DNA of 64,000 bases from Kibdelosporangium banguiense (GTDB lineage Bacteria; Actinomycetota; Actinomycetes; Mycobacteriales; Pseudonocardiaceae), in assembly GCF_017876405.1 (NCBI RefSeq), contig NZ_JAGINW010000001.1, positions 1,749,203-1,813,202 on the forward strand, written 5' to 3'. Position 1 is the stretch's first letter, and each line of letters opens with the position of its first letter. Positions 8,841 through 17,372 of the stretch are shown here, piece after piece. A program made the position numbers and the translations under genes. The notes beneath the pieces were generated by a model. The model made no database searches. It saw only the letters and a program-made list of their open reading frames with translations, and had not been told where the DNA came from.

Positions 8841-9580
8841 CCGGCCCGAGCCGGGTCCACAGCGGCCCAGAACTGCTCGCCCAGAGTGGACAGTCGCAAT
8901 GTCCTTCGCGCGTACCGCGGCGTCAGTTTCCGGACTGTGCGCACTTCCTCCTCGGCCGCACGAACCCGATCCTCGGTGAGCAGGATGTCGTACTGGACAC
9001 CCAGCGCGGGATCCTCCGGCCCGACCTCGACGACACCGAGGCTTTCCAGCCGTGTCACGTAATTCGGCACCAGATCCGGCAACATCACCCCGGCCGCACG
9101 GCCCACAGAGGACGCATTGCGCAACACGATCCGCTGCGGCCCGCCCAACGCCGACCGCCCCGCCACATGCACCAGCGCGTACACCGAACCGTCCGACAAA
9201 GCCGCCAGAATCCGGGCTTCATCCGGGACAAGCTGCCGCACGATCGACAGGAAAAGATGTTCCCGGCCCGTCCTGCGGTCCAGCTCGGTCGACAGACGCA
9301 GCAGTTCGGCCATTGCCGAGCGGACCGCGTCGACGTGACCGTCCACAACGGCCGGCGACTCTCCGATCAACCGCTCTGTGAAGGTCTCCTCGGCGTCCAG
9401 GCGCCGCCGCACTTCGTCGAGGACGGCTTTCTCGGCCTTCCGGAACTGACGCTGCGCCGCCTCACCGCCCGGCAGCCTGCTCGCCGCCTGCCAGCTCGTG
9501 CGCGCCAGCCAGCCCGCCATCCGGCCGGCCTGCGCCACCACCCGGTCGACCCGGTCGACCGGGTCCCGCTCCTCCGCCAC
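8837..9580 (-). CDS. Abi-alpha (DUF4393)-like protein
   Basis: A soluble, helix-rich 247-residue protein. The region LVPDEARILAALSDGSVYAL (about 123-142), followed by YVTRLESLGVVEVG and a C-terminal RRTLRLSTLGEQFWAAV, matches the layout of the Abi-alpha/DUF4393 family: a post-helical 'DEARIL' motif, a winged-helix-like 'L..LGLV' strand, and a 'T..G..F' end. The name of that family comes from phage abortive-infection genes, but most members are uncharacterised and immunity is not implied. It is translationally coupled (ATGA) to the DUF445 gene and heads the leftward gene run. The similarity is judged by eye and could be more general. Confidence 0.55.
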   Translation of the reverse strand: MAEERDPVDRVDRVVAQAGRMAGWLARTSWQAASRLPGGEAAQRQFRKAEKAVLDEVRRRLDAEETFTERLIGESPAVVDGHVDAVRSAMAELLRLSTELDRRTGREHLFLSIVRQLVPDEARILAALSDGSVYALVHVAGRSALGGPQRIVLRNASSVGRAAGVMLPDLVPNYVTRLESLGVVEVGPEDPALGVQYDILLTEDRVRAAEEEVRTVRKLTPRYARRTLRLSTLGEQFWAAVDPARAG

Positions 9581-9647
9581 GGCACGCCTCCCACGCTCAG
9601 CGAGACAGGTGTATCACACGATCCCGCCGTAGACGCAGGTCAAACCG

Positions 9648-9770
9648 CTAACCGACCGGCCGTTTGGCCATCAGCCGGGCCATGCCGGCGTTGGCCACGC
9701 GCAGCGGGAGCGCCCACCGCGTGCTGTAGTCGCCGCTGCGGCTGGCGAACACGGTTCCCGCGACGCTCAC
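9648..9770 (-). other. Short open frame, possible C-terminal gene remnant (40 codons)
   Basis: A short reading frame from GTG 9770 to TAG 9650 reads like the tail of a larger protein (FASRSGDYSTRW...RLMAKRPVG). It lacks a clear ribosome-binding site, and an in-frame stop lies just upstream. It may be the remnant of a deleted gene or a small protein. The function is unknown. Confidence 0.2.
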
Positions 9771-9774
9771 ATCC

Positions 9775-10242
9775 GTGAGAGCACCTCAGGCGCCGCTTCG
9801 ACCCGGCCGCCATGAAACCCTGGCCATCGTCCCTTTCGGACACTTTGGTGGACCCGGGAACCGACTCACGACTGATCTTCCGCCACTACACAACCCCGTG
9901 GACGCTGGTGCGCCGAGCCGGGCCGGATCGGACCTGAGTGACCCGATCCTGCAACGCGGCATCAGCAAACTCCTTGCCCTGCAAATGGAAAACGGCGGCT
10001 GGCGCTGCAGCACCACCTACCCGACAATGCAAACCGTCTGGGGCGCCCACGATGCGGTCTACGCACTGAAGACAGTCGTCTCCATCGGCGCCGAGAACAT
10101 GGCCCCCATGGCGTTGCGCGGCCACGCGGCCGAGCAGATCGCGGTACTGGAATCCGTGATCTCCCATCTGCTGGGTGGCGCTCAGCCCAACGTGATCGCG
10201 GAGGCGACAATCGTTCCGGAGGCCGGAGTCCTAGGCGCGTAA
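9775..10242 (+). pseudogene. Fragment of a prenyltransferase/squalene-cyclase-like repeat protein
   Basis: From about 9960 the frame encodes QMENGGW followed by TMQTVWGAHDAVYAL, the arrangement of a QW repeat (QxxxGGW plus a downstream QT.WA helix) found in squalene cyclases and prenyltransferase beta subunits. Only one repeat is visible, whereas functional proteins carry several. The first 55 or so residues look non-coding (Pro/Arg-rich). I read it as the C-terminal stub of a larger gene whose body was lost. A short intact protein is the alternative. Confidence 0.4.
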
Positions 10243-10355
10243 GCCCTTCCAGCGTTCGGCTTATCGCCGTTACGCCGTCGGGGCGAACAAGATCAAGTGG
10301 TTGACGCCATGACTAGGTTCTGGGTAAAGCCCCGCGCCTGCACAAGGGGGGAACG

Positions 10356-10988
10356 ATGATCACCCGGAAGCTGGATCCGTGGCAGGAAGCCCTGCTGCGG
10401 GAATTACGCACCCGGGACCTGTCCGCCGACCGGATCGAGGAACTGCTCAACGCGGTCGACGCGCACTGCGCGGACACCGGAAAGAGCCCGCAGGAGGCGT
10501 TCGGGGATCCGGTCGTCTACGCGCACATCTTCGCTCCGGGTCTGCAGCCCGTTAAGTTCGTGCCCGCCGCCATCCAGGGCATCTTCGGGATCGCCGGACT
10601 CGTGATCCTCGCCGCCGGAGTGCTCGCGGTCATGAACGACTCGCCCGCCTACATCCGGAGCGGAGCGATTGTGTCATTCGCCGCCGCCACTTCGGTGTTC
10701 ATCATCTTCCTGGCATTGAAACGGCACCTGGCGATTTCGGCGAGCGCCCTGTTCCTCGGGGCAGCCGCATTGGTGGTGCCCTACTTTCTGTGGCCCACGG
10801 TGGTCGCCGAGCTTCCCGTCTGGCCCGCAGTCACCGGCGGCATGTTCCTGGTGTCCGTCAGCTGGTCGGTTTCCGTCTACCCGGACCACGTCGTCGACCC
10901 TCGGGCGAACAAGCGCCAGATCCTCGCGATGCGATGGGCCATGCCGGCCATGATGGCCTGCGCCGTCCTGCTGAGCTGGTCTCGATAG
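10356..10988 (+). CDS. HAAS-domain membrane protein
   Basis: A 210-residue protein. Residues 8-55 form the helical HAAS module (RDLSADRIEELLNAVDAHCA then GKSPQEAFGDP), known from sensor and DUF1700-type membrane proteins. About five transmembrane segments follow, between residues 68 and 208. The start is ATG with a strong AAGGGGGG ribosome-binding site. HAAS proteins are often cotranscribed with a PadR regulator, but none is next to it here. Function unknown; a membrane sensor or regulator role is inferred from the domain alone. Confidence 0.7.
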   Translation: MITRKLDPWQEALLRELRTRDLSADRIEELLNAVDAHCADTGKSPQEAFGDPVVYAHIFAPGLQPVKFVPAAIQGIFGIAGLVILAAGVLAVMNDSPAYIRSGAIVSFAAATSVFIIFLALKRHLAISASALFLGAAALVVPYFLWPTVVAELPVWPAVTGGMFLVSVSWSVSVYPDHVVDPRANKRQILAMRWAMPAMMACAVLLSWSR

Positions 10989-11017
10989 CGCAAGCCGACG
11001 GTCAGTTCGTGGGGGCA

Positions 11018-11034
11018 TGGGGGCTCGGCCCCCA
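11018..11034 (+). terminator. Weak hairpin after the HAAS gene
   Basis: TGGGGGC / GCCCCCA with a 3-nt loop lies 30 nt past the HAAS gene stop. It is short and has no T-run, so it is a modest terminator candidate. Confidence 0.35.
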
Positions 11035-11091
11035 ATATCACGCGAGGCGACCCGGCGAGCGTGTCAGCGCGAGCAGGGTCGTCCCGAGGTG

Positions 11092-11164
11092 AGCCGGTGA
11101 CGGGACTCGAACCCGTAACCTTTCGCTTACAAGGCGAGTGCTCTGCCAATTGAGCTACACCGGC
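11092..11164 (-). tRNA. tRNA-Thr (anticodon UGU)
   Basis: Read on the minus strand, the 73-nt sequence folds as a cloverleaf. The acceptor pair is GCCGGTG/CACCGGC, the D-arm is GCTCAATTGGCAGAGC, the anticodon stem is CTCGC/GCGAA (closing pair imperfect) with loop CTTGTAA, and the T-arm is ACGGGTTCGAGTCCCGT. Anticodon TGT decodes ACA (Thr). The 3' CCA is not encoded. Confidence 0.95.
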
Positions 11165-11304
11165 TTGGTCTCTTTCTCCGCACATCGTAAGCGGCCCCCA
11201 CAACCCATATACACACCGGCTCTGCCCTGTGGTGCACGCCACTGCAACGCCGGGGTTCGGCGCTGCGATGCCACGCGGGAGTTCGAGCCGGGAGGAGCGC
11301 GGAA

Positions 11305-12648
11305 GTGCTGTACGCGCAGCGCAGCTGGGGTGACGAAGCACCTGACGAGATGACCGTCAATCTGGTGCTGGACTTGGCGTTGCGGATCGGTGAGGTCGAG
11401 TTGAGCTCGGGTGCGGGCGCTTCTGATGTCACCGCCACGATCATCGCAGTCGCAAACGCTTGCGGCCTGCTGAACTGCGAGGTGGATGTGACGTTCACCT
11501 CTATCACTGTCTGCTGCCATCGGGGGCCTGAGGTGGCGCCGGTGACGTCGTTGCGTGTTGTGCACTCGCGGGGGCTTGACTACACGCGTCTTGCCGAGGT
11601 TGAGCGCCTGGTCAGGGACATCACCCGGCGACGGATCAGTGCGGCGCAGGCGGCCACCCGGCTCGACAAGATCACCCGGGCGAAGCACCCCTATCCGCGT
11701 TGGGTGGCCACGACTGCGTGGGCTGGGATGGCGGCTTCGGTCGCGGTCCTGCTTGGTGGTGGGTTGCTGGTCGCGCTCGTCGCCGCGTTGATCACCGCGA
11801 TCGTCGACCGGGTGGGACGGGTTCTCAACCGGCGTGGCCTGCCGTTCTTCTTTCAGCAGGTGGTCGGCGGGGCGTTGGCCACGGGTGGGTCGCTGGCTGT
11901 GGTGAGCACTGGGGTCGTCGGCGAGAGGCCGACGCTTGTCGTCGCTGCCGCGATCACGGTGCTGCTGTCCGGGTTGTCTGTCGTCAGCGCTGTGCAGGAC
12001 GCGATCACCGGGTACAACGTCACCGCGGCCGGCCGGGCCATAGAGATCGCGCTGATGACCGCCGGGTTGATCGGTGGCGTGGTCCTTGCCCTGAACATGG
12101 CTGTTGAGCTGGGCATGCCGCAGACTCCGATCGCGGCCCCGTTGCCTCCGTCCGCGTTGAGGCTGCCGTTGCAGACGGTGGCCGGTGCGGCCGCGGCCGG
12201 GTGCTTCGCGCTGGCGAGCTACGCGACTCTGCGTTCCCTTCTGGTCGCGAGCGCTGCCGGTGCGTTGGGTGCCGTGGGGTACGGCGCCCTCGTTCTGGCC
12301 AACACGGGACCGATCGTGGCGTCCGCGGCCGCCGCCGTCGGGATCGGGTTCTGTGGTGGTGTGATGGCACGGCGCCTGCGCGTCACGCCGCTTGTGGTGG
12401 CCGTGTCCGGGATGACGCCGTTGCTGCCGGGGCTGAGCACGTACCGCTCGATGTACGAACTCGCTGTAGACGGCACCACCGCGGGTGTCGGAACGTTGAT
12501 GACTGCGTTGGGTATCGCGCTGGCACTTGGTGCCGGTGTGGTGCTCGGCGAATACCTAGCGCAACCGGTCCGTACGCGGCTAGGTAGGTTGGAACGCCGG
12601 TTGGGTACGCCACGTTCGATCGGCTTGCGGTCGAGGGCGTCTAAGTGA
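11305..12648 (+). CDS. ThrE-type threonine/serine exporter family protein
   Basis: A 447-residue membrane protein with the two-part architecture of ThrE (DUF1212 plus DUF3815 in one chain). The soluble N-terminal domain (about 15-125) includes LSSGAGASDVTATIIAVANA, the family signature in which an amphipathic helix precedes the cytosolic domain. About ten transmembrane segments follow, up to residue 425. Family members export threonine and serine; substrates are not proven for this copy. The GTG at 11305 is supported by GGAGGAG upstream. It stands alone between the tRNA and otsA. Confidence 0.85.
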   Translation: MLYAQRSWGDEAPDEMTVNLVLDLALRIGEVELSSGAGASDVTATIIAVANACGLLNCEVDVTFTSITVCCHRGPEVAPVTSLRVVHSRGLDYTRLAEVERLVRDITRRRISAAQAATRLDKITRAKHPYPRWVATTAWAGMAASVAVLLGGGLLVALVAALITAIVDRVGRVLNRRGLPFFFQQVVGGALATGGSLAVVSTGVVGERPTLVVAAAITVLLSGLSVVSAVQDAITGYNVTAAGRAIEIALMTAGLIGGVVLALNMAVELGMPQTPIAAPLPPSALRLPLQTVAGAAAAGCFALASYATLRSLLVASAAGALGAVGYGALVLANTGPIVASAAAAVGIGFCGGVMARRLRVTPLVVAVSGMTPLLPGLSTYRSMYELAVDGTTAGVGTLMTALGIALALGAGVVLGEYLAQPVRTRLGRLERRLGTPRSIGLRSRASK

Positions 12649-12683
12649 GACTCACCACCTGACCGTTTGCCGGACGCGCCGAG

Positions 12684-12712
12684 CTGACTAACTGGCTACT
12701 GTCTTTAGTCAG
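12684..12712. promoter_or_regulatory. Inverted repeat upstream of otsA
   Basis: CTGACTA (12684-12690) and its complement TAGTCAG (12706-12712) flank 15 nt, ending 26 nt before the otsA start codon. It may be an operator or leader hairpin. No consensus was recognised. Confidence 0.3.
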
Positions 12713-12738
12713 TGTCATCACAAGGAGGCTCTCTCCCG

Positions 12739-14163
12739 GTGAACAGTGGTGCGGACTTCATCGTCGTGGCCAACCGGCTGCCGGTTGACCTCGAGCGCGC
12801 GCCTGACGGCACGCAACGCTGGAAGCACAGCCCCGGCGGGCTGGTCAGCGCTCTGGAACCGTTCCTGCGGTCCAAGAGCGGGGCCTGGGTCGGCTGGCCC
12901 GGTGTCGCGGACGTCGACGTCGAGGAATTCGACGACGACGGCCTGCGGCTGATCCCGGTGACCTTGTCGGCCACGGAGGTGCGCGACTACTACGAGGGCT
13001 TCTCCAACGCCACGCTGTGGCCGCTCTACCACGACGTGGTCGAGTCGCCGGTGTTCGACCGGACGTGGTGGGACAGCTACGTCAAGGTCAACCACCGGTT
13101 CGCCGAGGCCACGGCGGCGATCGCGGGGCCGGGCGCCACGGTCTGGGTGCAGGACTACCAGCTGCAGTTGGTGCCGCAGCTGCTCCGGGAGCAGCGTCCC
13201 GACTTGCGGATCGGGTTCTTCCTGCACATCCCGTTCCCGCCGGTGGAGCTGTTCATGCAGCTGCCGTGGCGGACCGAGATCGTGCGCGGGCTGCTGGGTG
13301 CCGACCTGGTCGGGTTCCACCGGCCGGGTGGTGCGCAGAACTTCCTGTGGCTGGCGCGCAGGCTCGTGGGCCTCGAGCCGTCCCGGGCCGCGGTCGGCGT
13401 GCGGACCAGGCCCGGCCTGATCCACGTCGGCGACCGGCCGGTGCGGGTCGGGGCGTTCCCCATCTCGATCGACTCGGCCGGGCTGGACGGCATGGCCCGC
13501 AAGCGGGACGTGATCCAGCGCGCCCAGCAGATCCGCGCGGACCTGGGCAACCCGCGCAAGATCCTGCTCGGGGTGGACCGGCTGGACTACACCAAGGGGA
13601 TCGACGTCCGGCTGCACGCGCTGCACGAGTTGCTCGTCGAGGGCCGGATCGACCCCGATGAGGTGACGATGGTCCAGCTGGCCACGCCCAGCCGGGAACG
13701 GGTCGAGCATTACCAGCAGATGCGGGCGGGCATCGAGCAGGTGGTCAGCCGCATCAACGGCGAGTTCGGCAAGGTGGGTCACCCGGTCGTGCACTACCTG
13801 CACCAGTCGGTGGACAGGCGGGAGCTTGTAGCCTTCTTCTCCGCCGCCGATGTCATGGTGGTCACACCGGTTCGCGACGGGATGAACCTGGTGTGCAAGG
13901 AGTACGTGGCGTGCCGGCATGACCTGGGCGGCACCCTCGTGCTCAGTGAGTTCGCCGGTGCGGCCGCCGAGCTCACCAGTGCGTTCCTGGTCAACCCACA
14001 TGATCTTGATGGGGTCAAGAACGCGCTGCATGCGGCCCTTACGATCGACCCCGCGGAGGGTCGCCGTAGGATGCGCGCTCTGCGACGCCAGGTCCTCACA
14101 CATGACGTCGACCGTTGGGCACGGTCGTTCCTTGAGGCTCTGGGGTCACAGGGGTTGAACTGA
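12739..14163 (+). CDS. otsA: Alpha,alpha-trehalose-phosphate synthase
   Basis: GT20 retaining glycosyltransferase that joins a nucleotide-activated glucose to glucose-6-phosphate, making trehalose-6-phosphate in the cytoplasm. Typical motifs are present: [12 protein letters not shown] at the N-terminus, [42 protein letters not shown], and [12 protein letters not shown] near the C-terminus. The start is a GTG at 12739 with AAGGAGG ten bases upstream; this trims an upstream in-frame extension and gives 474 residues. It is followed 67 nt later by the fused phosphatase gene, forming a trehalose synthesis unit. Confidence 0.95.
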   Translation: MNSGADFIVVANRLPVDLERAPDGTQRWKHSPGGLVSALEPFLRSKSGAWVGWPGVADVDVEEFDDDGLRLIPVTLSATEVRDYYEGFSNATLWPLYHDVVESPVFDRTWWDSYVKVNHRFAEATAAIAGPGATVWVQDYQLQLVPQLLREQRPDLRIGFFLHIPFPPVELFMQLPWRTEIVRGLLGADLVGFHRPGGAQNFLWLARRLVGLEPSRAAVGVRTRPGLIHVGDRPVRVGAFPISIDSAGLDGMARKRDVIQRAQQIRADLGNPRKILLGVDRLDYTKGIDVRLHALHELLVEGRIDPDEVTMVQLATPSRERVEHYQQMRAGIEQVVSRINGEFGKVGHPVVHYLHQSVDRRELVAFFSAADVMVVTPVRDGMNLVCKEYVACRHDLGGTLVLSEFAGAAAELTSAFLVNPHDLDGVKNALHAALTIDPAEGRRRMRALRRQVLTHDVDRWARSFLEALGSQGLN

Positions 14164-14230
14164 ATCAGTTCAGATCGTAATTTCACCCAATAGTGGCAAT
14201 GGCTGCCACGCTGGAGCACGAGGAGAAGGC

Positions 14231-16762
14231 GTGACTGCCGAGGCTCTCCCCGCCGAACTGAGGCGGGCGATCGTTCAGCTCGCACGCACCCCCCGTTTGT
14301 TGGTCGCGTGTGACTATGACGGCACCCTGGCACCGATCGTCGAAGACCCGGACAAGGCTCGTCCTCAACCGGAGTCGGTCGGTGCGTTGCGCTCGCTCGC
14401 CGGACTGCACGAGACCACCACCGCGGTGATCTCCGGCCGGGCCCTGCGGGACCTGGCGACCATGTCCCGCCTGCCCGCCGAGGTCCACCTGGTCGGCAGC
14501 CACGGATCCGAGTTCGACATCGGGTTCGTGCACTCGCTCAACGGCCCGGCCCGCGACCTGCACACGCGGCTGGAAGGCGAGCTGGAGAAGCTGACCGAGG
14601 GCGCCACGGGCGTGCACCTGGAGGTCAAGCCGGCCAGCGTCGCCGTGCACTTCCGGCGCGCCGAGCAGGACGTGGCCGACCGGGTGGCCGACGTGATCCG
14701 CGGCGGTCCGTGCACCTGGGAAGGCATCCAGGTCACCGAGGGCAAGGCGGTGATCGAGCTCGCGGTGGTGCAGACCGACAAGGGCCACGCCCTGGACGTG
14801 CTGCGGCACCAGATCGGCGCCACCGCGGCGATCTTCGTCGGCGACGACGTGACCGACGAGAAGGCCTTCGCCCGGCTGTCCGGCCCGGACCTCGGTGTGA
14901 AGGTCGGCACCGGCCAGACGCTGGCGCACTTCCACATCGACGACACCCCCGCGGTCGCCACGATGCTCGCGTTCCTGTTGGAGGAACGGCGAAACTGGCT
15001 GTACGGCGAGCAGGCCACGCCGATCGAACGGCTGACGATGCTGGCGAACGAGCGCTCGGTCGCCCTGGTCACGCCGGAAGCCCGCGTCACCTGGCTGTGC
15101 CACCCGGAGCCGGACTCGGCGGCGGTTTTCGCCGACCTGCTCGGCGGTCCGAGCGCCGGTCACCTGTCGGTGACGCCCGAGCGCGGCGGCCTTCCGTTGG
15201 GGCAGCGGTACTTGCCGGGCACCATGACCGTCGAGACGCGCTGGTCCGGCCTGCTGGTCACCGACTACCTCGAGCACTACGCCGAAGCGCACCGCACGGA
15301 CCTGATCCGTGTCATCACCGGTAGCAGCCGCGCGGTCGTCGAGTTCGCGCCACGGCCCGAGTTCGGCCAGGTGCCGGTCAAGCTGGTGCGTAATGAGAAC
15401 GGCCTGCGTGTGGTCGGTACGTCCGACCCGATGGCGTTGCACTCCCCCGGCGTCGACTGGGAAATCACGTCGGACGGCATGCACGACACCGCCCGCGCGG
15501 TCGTGGCGCCGAACGGCGAGCAGGTACTGCTCGAACTGCGTTGCGGCACAGACGACCTGGCGCCCAACCTGGTGCCGGAGCCGGAACGCAAGCAGCGCGC
15601 GAACCTGTACTGGACCGAATGGCTGTCCACGCTGAAGTTCCCGGAGATCGAGCGGGACCTCGTGGCCCGTTCCGCCTTGACACTGCGCGGCTTGTGCCAC
15701 AGCGAGACCGGCGGGATCATGGCCGCGGCGACCACATCGCTGCCCGAGGAGATCGGCGGCATCCGCAACTGGGACTACCGGTACTGCTGGCTGCGGGACG
15801 GCGCGCTGACCGCGCGAGCACTGGTTTCGGTCGGGTCCACAGTGGAGGCTGAGGCGTTCCTCAACTGGGTGCACGGGGTTCTGGCCACGGTTCCCGGCCC
15901 GGAGCGGCTGCATCCGCTGTACACGTTGGCGGGCACCGGTCTTGGCCCCGAGGCCGTGATCGACACGCTGCCCGGGTACGCCGGTTCACGGCCGGTGCGC
16001 GTCGGAAACCTTGCCAACCAGCAGGTTCAGCTCGACGTGTTCGGCCCGGTGGTGGACCTCGTGGTGGAGCTGTCCCAGGCTCGCGGCAAGCTCACCGACG
16101 ACGACTGGCGGATGACCAACGCGATGGCTGAGGCCGTCACGCGTCGCTGGGAAGAACCCGACCACGGCATCTGGGAAGAGCGGCACCGCCCACGGCACCA
16201 CATCTACTCCAAGGTGATGTGCTGGCTGACCATCGACCGGGCCATCACCCTGGCCGAAACCTATGGCAGGGAACCGAATCCGGGCTGGCACGCGCTGCGC
16301 GACAAGATCTCCCAGGACGTCCAGACCAAGGGCTGGAACGAGGAAGTCAAGTCGTTCACCACGGCCTACGACGGTACGGACCTGGACGCCGCGTCGCTGT
16401 TCGTCGGCCTCTCCGGCCTGATCGACCCGTCGGACGAGCGGTTCGCGTCGACCGTCACCGCCATCGAGGCGGAGCTGCGCAGCGGGTCCACTGTGTACCG
16501 CTACCACCGTGACGACGGCCTGCCGGGCAATGAGGGCGGCTTCCACCTGTGCGCCGCGTGGATGATCGAGGCGTACCTGCTGTGCGGCCGCCGGACCGAG
16601 GCGGAAGACCTGTTCGCGCAGATGGTCGACTGTGCCGGGCCGACCGGGCTGCTCCCCGAGGAGTACGACCCGATCGCCGAGCGCTCGCTGGGCAATCACC
16701 CACAGGCGTACAGCCACCTCGGGCTGATTCGTTGCGCACAGCTGCTCAGCGCCGCCCAATGA
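14231..16762 (+). CDS. otsB: Trehalose-6-phosphate phosphatase fused to a GH15 trehalase/glucoamylase-like domain
   Basis: An 843-residue two-domain protein. Residues 1-255 are an OtsB-type HAD phosphatase with nucleophile motif DYDGTLAP (D28, D30) and the late motif GDDVTDEKAF, which should dephosphorylate trehalose-6-phosphate. Residues about 265-843 form a GH15-type (alpha/alpha)6 domain with the signatures NWDYRYCWLRDGA, KGWNEEVKSF and LLPEEYDP; the last two carry the expected acid/base glutamates. The GH15 half resembles actinobacterial GH15 trehalases, so one chain may both make and hydrolyse trehalose. The GTG start follows AGGAGAAGGC. There is no signal peptide, so it is cytoplasmic. 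Confidence 0.9.
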   Translation: MTAEALPAELRRAIVQLARTPRLLVACDYDGTLAPIVEDPDKARPQPESVGALRSLAGLHETTTAVISGRALRDLATMSRLPAEVHLVGSHGSEFDIGFVHSLNGPARDLHTRLEGELEKLTEGATGVHLEVKPASVAVHFRRAEQDVADRVADVIRGGPCTWEGIQVTEGKAVIELAVVQTDKGHALDVLRHQIGATAAIFVGDDVTDEKAFARLSGPDLGVKVGTGQTLAHFHIDDTPAVATMLAFLLEERRNWLYGEQATPIERLTMLANERSVALVTPEARVTWLCHPEPDSAAVFADLLGGPSAGHLSVTPERGGLPLGQRYLPGTMTVETRWSGLLVTDYLEHYAEAHRTDLIRVITGSSRAVVEFAPRPEFGQVPVKLVRNENGLRVVGTSDPMALHSPGVDWEITSDGMHDTARAVVAPNGEQVLLELRCGTDDLAPNLVPEPERKQRANLYWTEWLSTLKFPEIERDLVARSALTLRGLCHSETGGIMAAATTSLPEEIGGIRNWDYRYCWLRDGALTARALVSVGSTVEAEAFLNWVHGVLATVPGPERLHPLYTLAGTGLGPEAVIDTLPGYAGSRPVRVGNLANQQVQLDVFGPVVDLVVELSQARGKLTDDDWRMTNAMAEAVTRRWEEPDHGIWEERHRPRHHIYSKVMCWLTIDRAITLAETYGREPNPGWHALRDKISQDVQTKGWNEEVKSFTTAYDGTDLDAASLFVGLSGLIDPSDERFASTVTAIEAELRSGSTVYRYHRDDGLPGNEGGFHLCAAWMIEAYLLCGRRTEAEDLFAQMVDCAGPTGLLPEEYDPIAERSLGNHPQAYSHLGLIRCAQLLSAAQ

Positions 16763-16814
16763 AATAGCGCGTGAACGTCAGGCCCGCCTGCTGGCAATTG
16801 TCGGTGTGAGACCT

Positions 16815-17372
16815 ATGACCGACAGTCACTCCAGTGGCGGGCCGTTCGGCCGGGATCGGCCCGACTTGAGCGGGCCCGATCCCGGCCTTGTCTTTGGCCG
16901 GCTGTTCGACAGCCATGCCGCCGCGCTGCGGTACTACCTGGTGCGCCGGGTCGGTGAGACTGCCGCCGACGACCTGGTCAGCGAGACGTTCCTGGTCGCG
17001 CTGAACCAGCGGCACCGCTATGACCCGGCCCGCGCCGCAGTCCGGTCCTGGCTCTACGGGATCGCGACGAATCTGATGCGCAGACATGTGCGCGACGAAG
17101 TACGCGAACTGAAGGCGTATTCGGCAGACATTCCGGTGGTCAGTCACGCCGGCCGGGTCGCCGAACAGGTCGACGCGCAGACCAAGGCCCGGCAGCTCGC
17201 CGGTGCGCTGGCCGCGCTCTCGCCCGGCGACCGGGACGTGCTCCTGCTGACCGCGTGGGCAGGCTTCGACACGACCGAGGTCGCCGAGGCACTCGACATT
17301 CCCGTTGGCACGGTGCGATCACGCATGCACCGGGTCCGTAAGCAACTGCGTAAGGGGGGCAGCCATGACTGA
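16815..17372 (+). CDS. ECF-type RNA polymerase sigma factor
   Basis: Sigma-70 family protein (about 186 residues) with region 2 (LFDSHAAALRYYLVRRVG through DDLVSETFLVALNQRHRYDP and RSWLYGIATNLMRRH) and a region-4 helix-turn-helix (FDTTEVAEALDIPVGTVRSR). No region 1 or 3 is seen. ATG 16815 is chosen over GTG 16806; neither has a clear ribosome-binding site. The stop overlaps the start of the next gene by 8 nt, so the two are translationally coupled and the downstream membrane-anchored protein probably controls this factor. Confidence 0.88.
   Translation: MTDSHSSGGPFGRDRPDLSGPDPGLVFGRLFDSHAAALRYYLVRRVGETAADDLVSETFLVALNQRHRYDPARAAVRSWLYGIATNLMRRHVRDEVRELKAYSADIPVVSHAGRVAEQVDAQTKARQLAGALAALSPGDRDVLLLTAWAGFDTTEVAEALDIPVGTVRSRMHRVRKQLRKGGSHD

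Noticed and set aside
14183..15913. A 576-codon open frame on the minus strand opposite otsB
   Set aside because: It is a shadow of the fused OtsB-GH15 gene, without recognisable motifs or a ribosome-binding site.
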